Source: AC-49 sp963766605
GTDB lineage: Bacteria > Actinomycetota > Thermoleophilia > Solirubrobacterales > Solirubrobacteraceae
Direction: 5' to 3'
DNA length: 64,000 nt
NCBI GenBank assembly: GCA_963766605.1
Contig: CAVYAT010000005.1
Span: 372,001-436,000 of the forward strand
Translations under genes and position numbers: made by a program
Shown here: positions 46,642 through 55,948 of the stretch, piece after piece
How the letters are laid out: each line of letters begins with the position of its first letter
How positions within the stretch are numbered: position 1 is the first letter of the stretch
Notes under the pieces: generated by a model
Seen by the model: the letters and a program-made list of their open reading frames with translations, nothing else
What the model was told of the DNA's origin: nothing
The model's database searches: none

Positions 46642-48240
46642 CTAGTGCAGCGTCACGGAGCGGCCCTCGGCGAAGCCCTCGGTGTCGACGATCTCGTCGA
46701 CCACCTCCTGGGGCACGGGAGCGTCGGTCGTCACGACCATCACTGCCGATCCGTTGGGCTCGTCGCCCATCTGGTGGCCGACCGCCATCGACGAGATGTT
46801 GATCCCGCGCTCGCCGAACACCGTCCCGACGCGGCCGACCATTCCGGGCACGTCCTCGTAGCGGAACAGGGTCAGGTTGTCGAGCAGCTGGAGGTTGAAG
46901 CGCTGGTCCCACGCCTGCAGCAGCGCCTGGCGCGGCGTCCGGCCGAGCATCGTCCCGGCGACGAGCTCCTCGCGGTCGCCGGCCACGATCCGCACGCGCA
47001 CGAGGTCAGAGAAGTCGCGGACCGCGACGTTGGTGATCTCGACCAGCTCGATGCCGCGCTCGGCCGCCAGCGACGGCGCGTTGACTGCGTTGACCTCCTC
47101 CTCGACCCGTCCGCTCAACACCCCGAGCAGGACGGCGGTGGCCAGCGGCCGGGTGTCGCGCTCGGCGATCCGGCCCAGGAACTGGACCTCGACGCGGTCG
47201 ATCGACGACGACACGGCGAGGCTCGTGGCCAGGCGCCCCAGGCGCCGGCACAGTGGTAGGAACGGCCCGAGCACCTCGAGGTCCTCGGCCGCGACGGCGG
47301 GGAGGTTGACGGCCGACGAGACGGCGCCGGTGGTGAGCGCCGCGACGACCTGCTCGGCCGCCTGGAAACCGGCGCGGTCGGTGGCCTCGGCGGTCGAGGC
47401 GCCGAGGTGCGGCGTGACGATCACGTTCGGGCGACCGAACAGCGGGCTCTCGGTCATCGGCTCGGAGCGGAACACGTCGAGCGCCGCCCCGCCGACCTTG
47501 CCCGAGTCCAGCGCCGCCTCGAGCGCCTGCTCGTCGATCAGCGGCCCGCGGGCGACGTTGAGGACGCGGACGCCGTCGCGCATCTTCGCGAACGCGTCCG
47601 CGTCGAGCCAGTTCTCGGTCTCCGGCGTCTTGGGCAGATGGATGGTGATGAAGTCGGCCTCGGTGTAGATACCGTCCGACGTCTCGGCCTGGTCGACGCC
47701 GAGCTCGCGGAAGCGCTCGGCCGACACATAGGGGTCGAACGCCAGCACGCGCATCCCAAAGCCCTTGGCGCGGTGGGCGACGAGCTGGCCGATGCGCCCG
47801 AAGCCGATGATCCCCAGCGTCTTGTCCATCAGCTCGACCCCCGAGAACATCGAGCGCTCCCACCGCCCCGCGATCAGCGACGCGTGCGCTTGGGGGATGT
47901 TGCGAGCCAGAGACAGCAGCAGCGCCATCGTGTGCTCGGCGGCGGTGACGACGTTGGACTCCGGCGCGTTGACGACGACGATCCCCCGCTTGGTCGCCTC
48001 GGGCACATCGACGTTGTCGACGCCGACACCGGCGCGGCCGATCGCCCGCAGGCTGGTGGCGCGGGCCAGCAGGTCGGCGTCGAGCTTGGTGGCCGATCGG
48101 ATGACGATCCCGTCGTAGTCCCCGATCCGCTCCGCGAGGTCGAAGCCGTCCTGGTCGAAGGCCGTGTCGACGTCGAAGTGCTCGCGCAACAGCGCGATGC
48201 CCGACGCGCCGACGTTCTCGGCGACGAGGACGCGCGTCAC
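46642..48240 (-). CDS. serA: D-3-phosphoglycerate dehydrogenase SerA
   Basis: A 532-residue long-type SerA, as in mycobacteria. Nucleotide-binding motif LGIIGFGRIGQLVAHRAKGF; catalytic Arg in NVARGPLIDE, Glu in FRSEPMTESPLF and His in TPHLGASTAEA. An intervening domain (~310-450) and a C-terminal ACT domain (RYEDVPGMVGRVGTVFGERG) suggest serine feedback. GTG 48240 overlaps the serC stop by 4 nt (GTGA). Confidence 0.97.
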   Translation of the reverse strand: MTRVLVAENVGASGIALLREHFDVDTAFDQDGFDLAERIGDYDGIVIRSATKLDADLLARATSLRAIGRAGVGVDNVDVPEATKRGIVVVNAPESNVVTAAEHTMALLLSLARNIPQAHASLIAGRWERSMFSGVELMDKTLGIIGFGRIGQLVAHRAKGFGMRVLAFDPYVSAERFRELGVDQAETSDGIYTEADFITIHLPKTPETENWLDADAFAKMRDGVRVLNVARGPLIDEQALEAALDSGKVGGAALDVFRSEPMTESPLFGRPNVIVTPHLGASTAEATDRAGFQAAEQVVAALTTGAVSSAVNLPAVAAEDLEVLGPFLPLCRRLGRLATSLAVSSSIDRVEVQFLGRIAERDTRPLATAVLLGVLSGRVEEEVNAVNAPSLAAERGIELVEITNVAVRDFSDLVRVRIVAGDREELVAGTMLGRTPRQALLQAWDQRFNLQLLDNLTLFRYEDVPGMVGRVGTVFGERGINISSMAVGHQMGDEPNGSAVMVVTTDAPVPQEVVDEIVDTEGFAEGRSVTLH

Positions 48241-49367
48241 GCCAGACGCTCCACGACCCAGTCGATGCACGAGATCAGCGCGCTGACATCGTCGGGCTCG
48301 ACGGCCGGGAACATGCCGATGCGCAGCTGGTTGCGCCCAAGCTTGCGGTAGGGCTCGGTGTCGACGATGCCGTTGAGGCGCAGCGTCGATGCGACCGCGG
48401 CCGCGTCGACGTCGTCGGAGAAGTCGATCGTGCCGACGACCAGCGAGCGGTGGTCGGGGTCGGCGACGAACGGCGTCGCGTACGGGCTCTGCGTCGCCCA
48501 GCCGTACAGGTGGTTCGAGGAGTCGGTGACCCGCCGCACACACCAGTCCAGGCCGCCGTTGCTGAGCATCCAGTGCAGCTGGTCGGCGAGCAGCAGCAGC
48601 GTCGCCAGCGCGGGCGTGTTGTAGGTCTGATCCTTGCGCGAGTTCTCCAGCGCCGTGACCAGCGACAGCGACTCGGGGATCCAGCGGTCGGTCCGGCTGC
48701 CGATCTCCTCGATCCGCGCGATCGCGGCGGGACTGCACAGCGCGATCCACAGCCCACCGTCGGCGGCGAAGCACTTCTGCGGAGCGAAGTAGTAGACGTC
48801 GGCCTGGTCCATTTCCACCGGCAGGCCGCCGGCGCCCGACGTCGCGTCGATCAGGACCAGCGCGTCACCGGCGTCTGACGGGCGCTGCACGCCGAGCATC
48901 GCCCCGGTCGACGTCTCGTTGTGGGCCCAGCAGACGACGTCGGCCGCCGGGTCGCCGCGCGCCACGGGAACCTCGCCGGGTGGCGCATCGACGACGATCG
49001 GATCGGCCAGGAACGGCGCGCCCGTGGTCACGCCGGCGAACTTCGACGAGAACTCGCCGAACGTCAGGTGCAGCGCACGCTCGGCGACGAGGCCGGCGGC
49101 CGCGGCGTCCCAGAATGCGGTCGTGCCGCCGTTGCCGAGCAGCACCTCATAGCCGTCGGGAGCGCCGAGCAGGTCGCCGATCGCGGAGCGCACCTGACCG
49201 ACGACGTCGCGGACCGGCTTCTGGCGGTGCGACGTGCCGATGATGTCGCCCGCCTGCGCGAGGTGTTCGAGCTGCTCGGGGCGCACCTTGGAGGGCCCGC
49301 AGCCGAAGCGCCCGTCAGACGGGAGCAGCTCGCGCGGGATCTCGAGCGTGACGGGGTCGATGCTCAC
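48237..49367 (-). CDS. serC: Phosphoserine aminotransferase SerC
   Basis: A 376-residue fold-type I PLP aminotransferase for the second step of serine synthesis. FGCGPSKVRPEQLEHL, GTSHRQKPVRDVVGQVR and YYFAPQKCFAADGGLW (PLP lysine in PQK) identify the mycobacterial-type SerC. It precedes serA with a 4-nt overlap and follows ilvC by 7 nt. Confidence 0.96.
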   Translation of the reverse strand: MSIDPVTLEIPRELLPSDGRFGCGPSKVRPEQLEHLAQAGDIIGTSHRQKPVRDVVGQVRSAIGDLLGAPDGYEVLLGNGGTTAFWDAAAAGLVAERALHLTFGEFSSKFAGVTTGAPFLADPIVVDAPPGEVPVARGDPAADVVCWAHNETSTGAMLGVQRPSDAGDALVLIDATSGAGGLPVEMDQADVYYFAPQKCFAADGGLWIALCSPAAIARIEEIGSRTDRWIPESLSLVTALENSRKDQTYNTPALATLLLLADQLHWMLSNGGLDWCVRRVTDSSNHLYGWATQSPYATPFVADPDHRSLVVGTIDFSDDVDAAAVASTLRLNGIVDTEPYRKLGRNQLRIGMFPAVEPDDVSALISCIDWVVERLA

Positions 49368-49374
49368 GCGCCGC

Positions 49375-50364
49375 TCAGAATTCGGTCTGAATCCAGTCCA
49401 TGTGCGAGCGCAGCTCCTGGCCCGTGGACTCGACCTGCGTGGCGGCCTGCTCCGCGCGCATGCGCTGGAAGTTCTCCTGCCCGGCGCGGTTCTCGGCGAT
49501 CCACTCGCGGGCGAAGTCGCCCGATTGGATCTCGGTGAGGATCTTCTTCATCTCGGCGCGGACGTGCTCGTCGATGACGCGCGTGCCGCGCGTGTAGTCG
49601 CCGTACTCGGCCGTGTTGGAGATCGAGAAGCGCATTCCGGCCAGGCCCTTCTCGTACATCAGGTCGACGATCAGCTTGAGCTCGTGCAGGCACTCGAAGT
49701 ACGCCATCTGGGGGTCGTAGCCAGCCTCGACCAGGGTCTCGAATCCAGCCTGGACGAGCGCGCTCGCGCCGCCGCACAGCACGGCCTGCTCGCCGAACAG
49801 ATCGGTCTCGGTCTCATCCTTGAACGTCGTCTCGATGACGCCGCCGCGCGTGCAGCCGATGCCCTTGGCGTAGGCCAGCGCCAGCGCCTTGGCGTTGCCG
49901 GTCGCGTCCTGCTCGATCGCGATCAGACCGGGGACGCCCGAGCCCTCGAGGTACTGGCGGCGCACGAGGTGGCCGGGGCCCTTGGGGGCGACGAGCCCGA
50001 CGTCGACGCCGGGCGGCGGCGCGACCTCCTCGTAGTGGATCGAGAAGCCGTGGCCGAACAGCAGCATGTTGCCCTCGGCGATCCCGTCGGCGACCTCACC
50101 CTCGTAGATCTCGCGGTGGCGCTCGTCGGGGACGAGCATCATCACGATGTCGCCGCGCGACGACGCCTCGGCGACGTCGAGCACCTCGAGGCCGCCCTCG
50201 GTCGCCTGGGCGACCGACGCGGAGTCGGGCCGCAGGCCTACGACGACGGTGACGCCGGAGTCCTTGAGGTTCAGCGCGTGGGCGTGGCCCTGGGAGCCGA
50301 AACCGATGATGGCGACGGTCTTGCCGTCGAGGAGACTGAGGTCTGCGTCGTCGTCGTAGAACAT
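49375..50364 (-). CDS. ilvC: Ketol-acid reductoisomerase IlvC
   Basis: A 329-residue class I KARI that isomerises and reduces 2-acetolactate with NADPH and Mg2+. The N-terminal Rossmann motif is VAIIGFGSQGHAHALNL; LVAPKGPGHLVR, DETETDLFGEQAVLCGG and EAGYDPQMAYFECLHELKLI carry the metal and catalytic residues. The gene lies between a methyltransferase and serC on the same strand. Confidence 0.98.
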   Translation of the reverse strand: MFYDDDADLSLLDGKTVAIIGFGSQGHAHALNLKDSGVTVVVGLRPDSASVAQATEGGLEVLDVAEASSRGDIVMMLVPDERHREIYEGEVADGIAEGNMLLFGHGFSIHYEEVAPPPGVDVGLVAPKGPGHLVRRQYLEGSGVPGLIAIEQDATGNAKALALAYAKGIGCTRGGVIETTFKDETETDLFGEQAVLCGGASALVQAGFETLVEAGYDPQMAYFECLHELKLIVDLMYEKGLAGMRFSISNTAEYGDYTRGTRVIDEHVRAEMKKILTEIQSGDFAREWIAENRAGQENFQRMRAEQAATQVESTGQELRSHMDWIQTEF

Positions 50365-50376
50365 GGGCGCGCCAGT

Positions 50377-51225
50377 TTACGCAGCGGCCGCGGCAACCAG
50401 CGTCCGCGCCGGGAACTCGAGGCTGCCGTCGTCCTTGACATACGGCGCGACCTTGGCGTCGAGCGCATCGCGAAACCGCGTGTGGTCGGCCGGTGAGAGC
50501 TTGCTCAGCACCGGTCCCGCACTCGGCGAGCAGTCCGACTGCACCTCGAAGTAGTCGTCGGCGGAGGCGAACGCGAACGTGAAGTCGACCGCCGAGGTCT
50601 CGACGTCCTGGAATCCCGCGGCCCCGAGCAGCTCCTCCATGTGACCCGGAGCGGCGAACGAGAACGGTCCCGGGCCGTCACCGTCGGGGGGGTCGACATG
50701 GCCGAGCTCGACCAGCGTCTGCCCCATCGACGTGAACATCGGGTTGGCGGCCGGTCCGTCCCACGCCGCCAGCGCGATACGGCCGCCGGGGCGCAGGATC
50801 CGGCGCGTGTCGCGCAGCGCGGCCTCGGGGTCGGCGAGCAGCATGTAGCCCCAGCGGCAGACGACGGCGTCGACCGACGCCGCCTCGAGGTCGATCCACT
50901 CGGCCTCGAGCACCCGAAACTCGGCGTTACCGACCCCGAGCTCGGCGGCGCGGCGGCGCGCGACGTCCACCATCTCGGGCGACGCGTCGCTGGAGATCAG
51001 GGTGCCCATCGGCCCGATCTGCTTGGCGGCCAGGAAGCCGGTGTCGCCGGGTCCGGCGGCCAGCTCGAGCACCGTCGCGCCGTCCTCGAGTGCCAGATGC
51101 TCGATCAGCCAGCGCGAGACCGGTTCCGCGTTGTGCTGGAAGCGCTCGCGGCGGCGTTCCCAGCCCGCCGCCGCGCCGTCCCACGCCTCGCGTGCGCCGG
51201 CGCGGTACTCCTCAGGGTCGACCAT
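50377..51225 (-). CDS. Class I SAM-dependent methyltransferase
   Basis: A 282-residue methyltransferase. Motif I is VLELAAGPGDTGFLAAKQI, post-I DASPEMVDVARRRAAELG, and VDAVVCRWGYMLLADPEAAL follows. The fold resembles UbiE or phosphatidylethanolamine-type methyltransferases, but the substrate is unknown. It starts 10 nt after the DUF1036 gene and ends 12 nt before ilvC. Confidence 0.88.
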   Translation of the reverse strand: MVDPEEYRAGAREAWDGAAAGWERRRERFQHNAEPVSRWLIEHLALEDGATVLELAAGPGDTGFLAAKQIGPMGTLISSDASPEMVDVARRRAAELGVGNAEFRVLEAEWIDLEAASVDAVVCRWGYMLLADPEAALRDTRRILRPGGRIALAAWDGPAANPMFTSMGQTLVELGHVDPPDGDGPGPFSFAAPGHMEELLGAAGFQDVETSAVDFTFAFASADDYFEVQSDCSPSAGPVLSKLSPADHTRFRDALDAKVAPYVKDDGSLEFPARTLVAAAAA

Positions 51226-51235
51226 GGAGCCGACT

Positions 51236-51586
51236 CTACGGCACGAAGTGCAGCGTGAACGTGTCGGCGCTGTGGATGTCGAGCTCGCGCATCCCGACGA
51301 TCCGCGAGTCGGTATTGGCCGTGTCCTCGCACCAGTCGAACGCGTTGTGCGGAACGATCTCGTTGTACGGGCCCGCCCAGGCGGCGCCGTCGGCGGCGTG
51401 GGCGAAGAAGTACCAGTAGCGGTTGACGTCGGAGACGTCGTCCCCGTAGACAGTCTTCGTCTGGCCGGGGTCGATCTTCCACCACCCCTCCTTCTCCCAG
51501 TCGCCGCCGTCCTCGCAGTTGGGGTGGTACCACTCGATCATCGCCCACAGCGACGAGGAGTAGTCATTGGTGAAGCGCAGCGACAT
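51236..51586 (-). CDS. DUF1036 family protein
   Basis: A 116-residue protein with the DUF1036 pattern: LRFTNDYSSSLWAMIEWY, WEKEGWWKIDPGQTKTVYG and RYWYFFAHAADGAAWAG. The family is a small beta-sandwich of unknown role, common in cyanobacteria and proteobacteria. There are two cysteines (NCEDGG, WCED). It has no signal peptide. It follows a small acidic frame by 3 nt. Confidence 0.8.
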   Translation of the reverse strand: MSLRFTNDYSSSLWAMIEWYHPNCEDGGDWEKEGWWKIDPGQTKTVYGDDVSDVNRYWYFFAHAADGAAWAGPYNEIVPHNAFDWCEDTANTDSRIVGMRELDIHSADTFTLHFVP

Positions 51587-51589
51587 CTT

Positions 51590-51784
51590 CTACTTCGCCT
51601 CCTTGCGTACGGCCGGCCCGGGTGAAGGCTCCCCGGCGTCACGGTCCTCGGCCGCGAGCAGCCCGACTGGGTGCTCGCTCGCATCGTCGCTGTGCCGCGC
51701 CACCACCGCCGCGAGGTCCGATTCCCGCGCCGCGTCGAGCAGCTCGAGGTCGGTGTCGGTCGTCGGATCAGCGCCGTCGCCCAT
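51590..51784 (-). CDS. Small acidic protein, unknown
   Basis: A 64-residue frame starting MGDGADPTTDTDLELLDAAR, rich in Asp and Glu, with ESDLAAVVARHSDDASEHPVG. It ends 3 nt before the DUF1036 start on the same strand. The composition differs from a random GC-rich frame, so a real gene is possible. A longer start at 51805 exists. No family is known. Confidence 0.45.
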   Translation of the reverse strand: MGDGADPTTDTDLELLDAARESDLAAVVARHSDDASEHPVGLLAAEDRDAGEPSPGPAVRKEAK

Positions 51785-51869
51785 ACGAGCGCAACGATCC
51801 GTCATCCGACGATGGGACCCGGCGGTGGTGCAGGTTTGGGGACGCCGACCGGCCGCAGGCGGGACAAAG

Positions 51870-53144
51870 TCAGCGCAGCAGCCGCCGCAGCGGCTTGCCT
51901 GACTGGGTCCGGGGCAGCGTGTCGGTGAACTCGATCGCCTTCGGGACCTGGTGGGGCGCGAGCGCGGCGGCGCAATGGGCGCGCAGCGCCTCCGCGTCGG
52001 GCTGCGCGCCGACGGCCGGTACCACGGTCGCGACGACCGCCTCACCCCAGCGCTCGTCCGGGCGGCCGTGGACGAGGACGTCGGCGACCGCCGGGTGATC
52101 GAGCAGGACCGCCTCGACGGCGGCCGGCGCCACGTTCTCACCGCCGCTGACGATCGTGTCCGCCAACCGCCCGACCACGGTCAGGCGCCCTTCGCCGTCC
52201 AGCGACCCGAGGTCGCCGGTGTGCAGCACCGGCCCGCACTGCGGCGCCACCGTCGGCGAGCGCACGAGGATCTCCCCCGTGTCGGCGATCTGCACGTCGG
52301 TGCAGAACAGCGGCGGTCCGGCGTCGGGTTGGCGGTCGCCGGGGCCCGCAGTCGTGACCTGCGAGCAGGCCTCGGTCAGGCCGTACGTCTGGGCGACCGG
52401 GACGTCGGCGTCGGTGGCAGCGGCGAGCAGGTCGGGCGGGCAGGGCGCGCCGCCGAGCAGCGCGCAGCGCAGTGTCGGCGCCGCCCGCAGCCCGGTGTCC
52501 AACAGCCGGCGCAGTGTCGTCGGGACGACCGACACGAGCGTCGCGCCGGACGCGATCTCCGCCACCGCACGGTCGGTGTCCCAGGACGCGTGGAGCGTCG
52601 CGGTTGTCGCGTAGATCGCGCTGCGCATGAGGATCGACAGGCCGCCCACGTGCACGAGCGGCAGCGTGCACAGCCAGCGGTCGCCGGGGGCGACGCCCAG
52701 CGCGGCGCCCGAGCCCAACGCGCTCCACAGCCAGTTGCCGTAGGTCAGCTCGACCGCGACGGGGTCGGCCGTCGTGCCGGACGTGTGGACGACGATCGCC
52801 GGCGCGTCGAGGTCGTGCACGATGCCGCCCTCGATCGGCTGTCCGGTGGCGGGCATCGGCTCGTCGACGACGATCGCGGCGCCGCCGGTCGGCGGGTCCG
52901 GGGCGCGCAGGTCGACCGGCACCGCGGGCGCGCCGAGCAGCAGGCACGCGTGCAGCGCGACCACGAACTCGTCGCCCGCCGGCAGCGCGATCGCGACCCG
53001 CTCGCCAGGCGCTGCGCCACGGCCGCGCAGCACGCCTGCCGCGCACGCCGCCCGCTCGTGAAGCTCGGCGTACGTCAGGGCGCCGACCGCGGTCGTGTGG
53101 GGCCGGGTTCGAGCGGCGCGGGCGAGCCACGCTTCGACGTGCAT
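51870..53144 (-). CDS. menE: o-Succinylbenzoate--CoA ligase MenE
   Basis: A 424-residue ANL-superfamily acyl-CoA synthetase. Adenylation motifs are IVVHTSGTTADP, VAQTYGLTEACSQ, HTGDLGSLDGEGR and LPRTQSGKPLRRLL. The short length and position beside menB support MenE: it activates o-succinylbenzoate for ring closure. The ATG lies 7 nt after TACTTT on the minus strand (53152-53157). Confidence 0.93.
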   Translation of the reverse strand: MHVEAWLARAARTRPHTTAVGALTYAELHERAACAAGVLRGRGAAPGERVAIALPAGDEFVVALHACLLLGAPAVPVDLRAPDPPTGGAAIVVDEPMPATGQPIEGGIVHDLDAPAIVVHTSGTTADPVAVELTYGNWLWSALGSGAALGVAPGDRWLCTLPLVHVGGLSILMRSAIYATTATLHASWDTDRAVAEIASGATLVSVVPTTLRRLLDTGLRAAPTLRCALLGGAPCPPDLLAAATDADVPVAQTYGLTEACSQVTTAGPGDRQPDAGPPLFCTDVQIADTGEILVRSPTVAPQCGPVLHTGDLGSLDGEGRLTVVGRLADTIVSGGENVAPAAVEAVLLDHPAVADVLVHGRPDERWGEAVVATVVPAVGAQPDAEALRAHCAAALAPHQVPKAIEFTDTLPRTQSGKPLRRLLR

Positions 53145-53168
53145 GTACGGCAAAGTAGCCTGCGCGCC
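53145..53168. promoter_or_regulatory. Back-to-back promoters menE / menB
   Basis: TACTTT (minus, 53152-53157) and TAGCCT (plus, 53156-53161) overlap by two bases in a 24-bp spacer, and each is 7 nt from its start codon. The two promoters cannot easily be occupied at once. Confidence 0.55.
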
Positions 53169-54017
53169 ATGCCGGTCACCTGGATCGCCGCCGCCGACTT
53201 CGAGGACATCCGCTACGAGACCGACGAACGGCCGGACGGCCAGATCGGGATCGCGAAGATCACCATCGCCCGGCCGGAGGTCCGCAACGCGTTTCGCCCG
53301 CAGACCGTGATCGAGCTGTCGCAGGCGTTCGAGCTGGCGCGCGAGGACCCCGGCGTCGGGGTGATCGTGCTGACCGGCGAGGGTCCGCTCGCGTTCTGCT
53401 CGGGCGGCGACCAGCGCGTGCGCGGCGACACCGGCTACCTGACCGAGCCCGGCAGCGAGGGGGCCGTGGGGCGCTTCCACGTCACCGACCTGCACGTCCA
53501 GATCCGCCGCCTGCCCAAGCCGGTCGTGGCGATGGTCGCCGGCTACGCGATCGGCGGCGGCCACGTGCTGCACCTCGTCTGCGACCTGACGATCGCCGCC
53601 GACAACGCGCGCTTCGGGCAGACCGGGCCACGCGTCGGGTCCTTCGACGGCGGTTTCGGCGCCGGCCTTCTGGCCAACCTCGTCGGCCAGAAGAAGGCCA
53701 AGGAGATCTGGTTCCTGTGCCGGCAGTACAGCGCCCAGGAGGCGCTTGACATGGGGCTCGTCAACACCGTCGTCGCGCTCGACGCACTCGAGGACGAGAC
53801 CGTCCAGTGGTGTCGCGAGATGCTCGCGCTGTCGCCGTTCGCACTGCGGATGCTCAAGGCGAGCTTCCACGCCGCCGACGACGGGCTGTCGGGCATCCAG
53901 CAGCTCGCCCATGACGCCAACCTCCTGTTCTACGCATCCGACGAGGCGCGCGAGGGGCGCGAGGCCTACAAGGACAAACGCCCGCCCGACTTCGCCCGCT
54001 TCCCCCGCCGGCCCTGA
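53169..54017 (+). CDS. menB: 1,4-Dihydroxy-2-naphthoyl-CoA synthase MenB
   Basis: A 282-residue crotonase-fold enzyme that closes the second ring of menaquinone from OSB-CoA. IARPEVRNAFRPQTVIEL, FCSGGDQRVRGDTGY and AGYAIGGGHVLHLVCDLTIA are diagnostic; FGQTGPRVGSFDGGFG carries the MenB-specific loop. The C-terminal DEAREGREAYKDKRPPDF is a classical ending. The stop shares one base with the menA start. Confidence 0.98.
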   Translation: MPVTWIAAADFEDIRYETDERPDGQIGIAKITIARPEVRNAFRPQTVIELSQAFELAREDPGVGVIVLTGEGPLAFCSGGDQRVRGDTGYLTEPGSEGAVGRFHVTDLHVQIRRLPKPVVAMVAGYAIGGGHVLHLVCDLTIAADNARFGQTGPRVGSFDGGFGAGLLANLVGQKKAKEIWFLCRQYSAQEALDMGLVNTVVALDALEDETVQWCREMLALSPFALRMLKASFHAADDGLSGIQQLAHDANLLFYASDEAREGREAYKDKRPPDFARFPRRP

Positions 54018-54886
54018 TGGTGCGCATCTGGCTGATGGCGGCGCGCGTGCGCACGCTGCCCGCGGCCGTCGCCCCGGTGCTCGTCGGCACCTCGCTGGCC
54101 GCAACCGAGGGTCGCTTCCGCCCGCTCGCGTTCGTCGCCGCGCTGCTCGGCGCGATCTTCATCCAGGTCGGGACGAACCTGTCCAACGACTACTCCGACG
54201 CACGCCGCGGCGCCGACACCGACGACCGCCTCGGGCCGGTGCGCGTGACCGCCGGCGGGCTAGTGCCGCCGCGTCAGGTCCTGATCGCCACGTATCTGAG
54301 CTTCGGTGCCGCCGTGTTGTGCGGGATCTACCTGGTCGTCGTCGCCGGCCCCCTGCTGCTGGTCATCGGCGCGGCGTCGATCCTCGCCGGCGTGTTGTAC
54401 ACCGGCGGCCCGCGGCCCTACGGCTACGCCGGGCTCGGGGAGGTGTTCGTGTTCCTGTTCTTCGGCGTCGTCGCCGTGACGGGGTCGTACTTCGTCCAGC
54501 AGGAGAAGATCACGTGGCTGGCGCTCGCGCTGAGCGTCCCGGTCGGGCTGCTTGCGGCGGCGATCCTCGTCGTCAACAACGTGCGCGACATCGACACCGA
54601 CCGTCGAGCCGGGAAGAACACGCTGGCCGTGCGTCTCGGCCGCGAGCGCACACGGACGATGTACGCGGCGATGCTCATCCTCGCGTTCGCGTGCGACGCG
54701 GGGCTCGCGGCGTGGCAGTCGCCGTGGTGGCTCCTGGCGCTCGCCGTGACCCCGCTCGCCGCGCGACTCGTGAACACGGTCAACACGCGGACCGACGGTC
54801 CGGCACTCAACGGCGCGCTCGCCGGAACGGGCGCGCTGCAACTCGGGTTCTGCCTTCTGCTGAGCGCGGGGATACTGATCAGTTAG
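54017..54886 (+). CDS. menA: 1,4-Dihydroxy-2-naphthoate polyprenyltransferase MenA
   Basis: A 289-residue UbiA-family integral membrane enzyme with about eight or nine helices. The Asp-rich motifs are SNDYSDARRGADTDDR and VRDIDTDRRAGKN, which bind Mg-polyprenyl diphosphate. It adds the isoprenoid chain to DHNA, giving demethylmenaquinone. It is coupled to menB by a 1-nt overlap. Confidence 0.96.
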   Translation: MVRIWLMAARVRTLPAAVAPVLVGTSLAATEGRFRPLAFVAALLGAIFIQVGTNLSNDYSDARRGADTDDRLGPVRVTAGGLVPPRQVLIATYLSFGAAVLCGIYLVVVAGPLLLVIGAASILAGVLYTGGPRPYGYAGLGEVFVFLFFGVVAVTGSYFVQQEKITWLALALSVPVGLLAAAILVVNNVRDIDTDRRAGKNTLAVRLGRERTRTMYAAMLILAFACDAGLAAWQSPWWLLALAVTPLAARLVNTVNTRTDGPALNGALAGTGALQLGFCLLLSAGILIS

Positions 54887-54896
54887 AGACTCGCCC

Positions 54897-55928
54897 GTGC
54901 GCGCCGAGATCCACGACGTCGTCATGACCGCCCGCGAGCCGCTCCGCGCGGCGTGGGGCACGATGCGCGAGCGGCGGTTGCTGGTGCTCGAGATCGAGGG
55001 CTCGGATGGGATCGTCGGCTACGGCGAGGCGACGCCGCTGGAGCACTACGACGGCGTCGGCTACGACGAGGTTCGCCACGCGATGGACGCGCACGTGCGG
55101 GTGCTGCGTGAGCGCACCCATCCGGCAGGCGGGATGGCCCTGATCGCCGCGTGCCGCGACGCCGCCGACCTGCCCCAGGCGCTGGCCGCCGTCGACATGG
55201 CGCTATGGGACCGGGCCGGCAAGCGCGAGGGGCTGCCGCTGTGCCGCCTGATCGCGTCCGATCCGCTGGAGGTGGTGCCGGTCAACGCGTCGATCGGGGC
55301 GCTTGACCGCGCCGGGGCGGCCGCGGCCGCAGCCGGCGCGGCGGCCGCGGGCTACGCCTGCGTGAAGGTCAAGGTCGGAATCGGCGACGACGCCGGGCGG
55401 GTCGCGGCGGTGCGCGCGGCCGCCGGGCCGCAGATGGCGATCCGGCTCGACGCCAACGGCGCCTGGGACGTCGAGGAGGCGGTTCGCGCGATCGAGGCGC
55501 TGACGCCGGCCGGGCTCGAGCTCATCGAGGAGCCGGTGCATGGTGTGGCGGCGATGCGCGAGGTGCGCGAGCGGGTCGCGGCGCGGATCGCGATCGACGA
55601 GTCGATCGGCGAGAGCGGCTCGCTGGCCGGCGGCGCTGCCGACGCGGTCTGCCTCAAGCTCGGCCGCGCGGGCGGAATTTCGACGCTGCTGTCGCAGGCG
55701 ACGCTGGTGCGCACCCTCGGCGCCGACGTCTACCTGACCTCGAGCTACGACGGGCCGCTCGGGATCGCCGCCGCGCTGCACTGCGCCGCCGCGCTGAAGG
55801 TCGAACTGCCGTGCGGGTTGGCGACCCTGGGCCTGTTCGACATCGACGACCCGCTGGCGCCGGTCGACGGCGAGATCAGCGTCCCGCAGGGTCCGGGGCT
55901 GGGCGTCGTGCCGTACCTGGGCCGGTAG
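54897..55928 (+). CDS. menC: o-Succinylbenzoate synthase MenC
   Basis: A 343-residue enolase-superfamily enzyme that dehydrates SHCHC. YACVKVKVG (KxK), IRLDANGAWDVEEA (metal Asp), LELIEEPV (metal Glu) and IAIDESI (metal Asp) are the expected residues. The starting GTG at 54897 follows menA by 10 nt. Family members can also be dipeptide epimerases, but the men context decides for MenC. Confidence 0.93.
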   Translation: MRAEIHDVVMTAREPLRAAWGTMRERRLLVLEIEGSDGIVGYGEATPLEHYDGVGYDEVRHAMDAHVRVLRERTHPAGGMALIAACRDAADLPQALAAVDMALWDRAGKREGLPLCRLIASDPLEVVPVNASIGALDRAGAAAAAAGAAAAGYACVKVKVGIGDDAGRVAAVRAAAGPQMAIRLDANGAWDVEEAVRAIEALTPAGLELIEEPVHGVAAMREVRERVAARIAIDESIGESGSLAGGAADAVCLKLGRAGGISTLLSQATLVRTLGADVYLTSSYDGPLGIAAALHCAAALKVELPCGLATLGLFDIDDPLAPVDGEISVPQGPGLGVVPYLGR

Positions 55929-55948
55929 GCGCGGCGGCCACGGTCCGG

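Noticed and set aside
50374..50379. TAAACT before ilvC, and similar TAGnnT boxes before argH, the 51225 methyltransferase and the 58367 gene, as promoters
   Set aside because: In each case the box includes the stop codon of the preceding gene, so the match may be coincidental; they were left out of the leaderless list.
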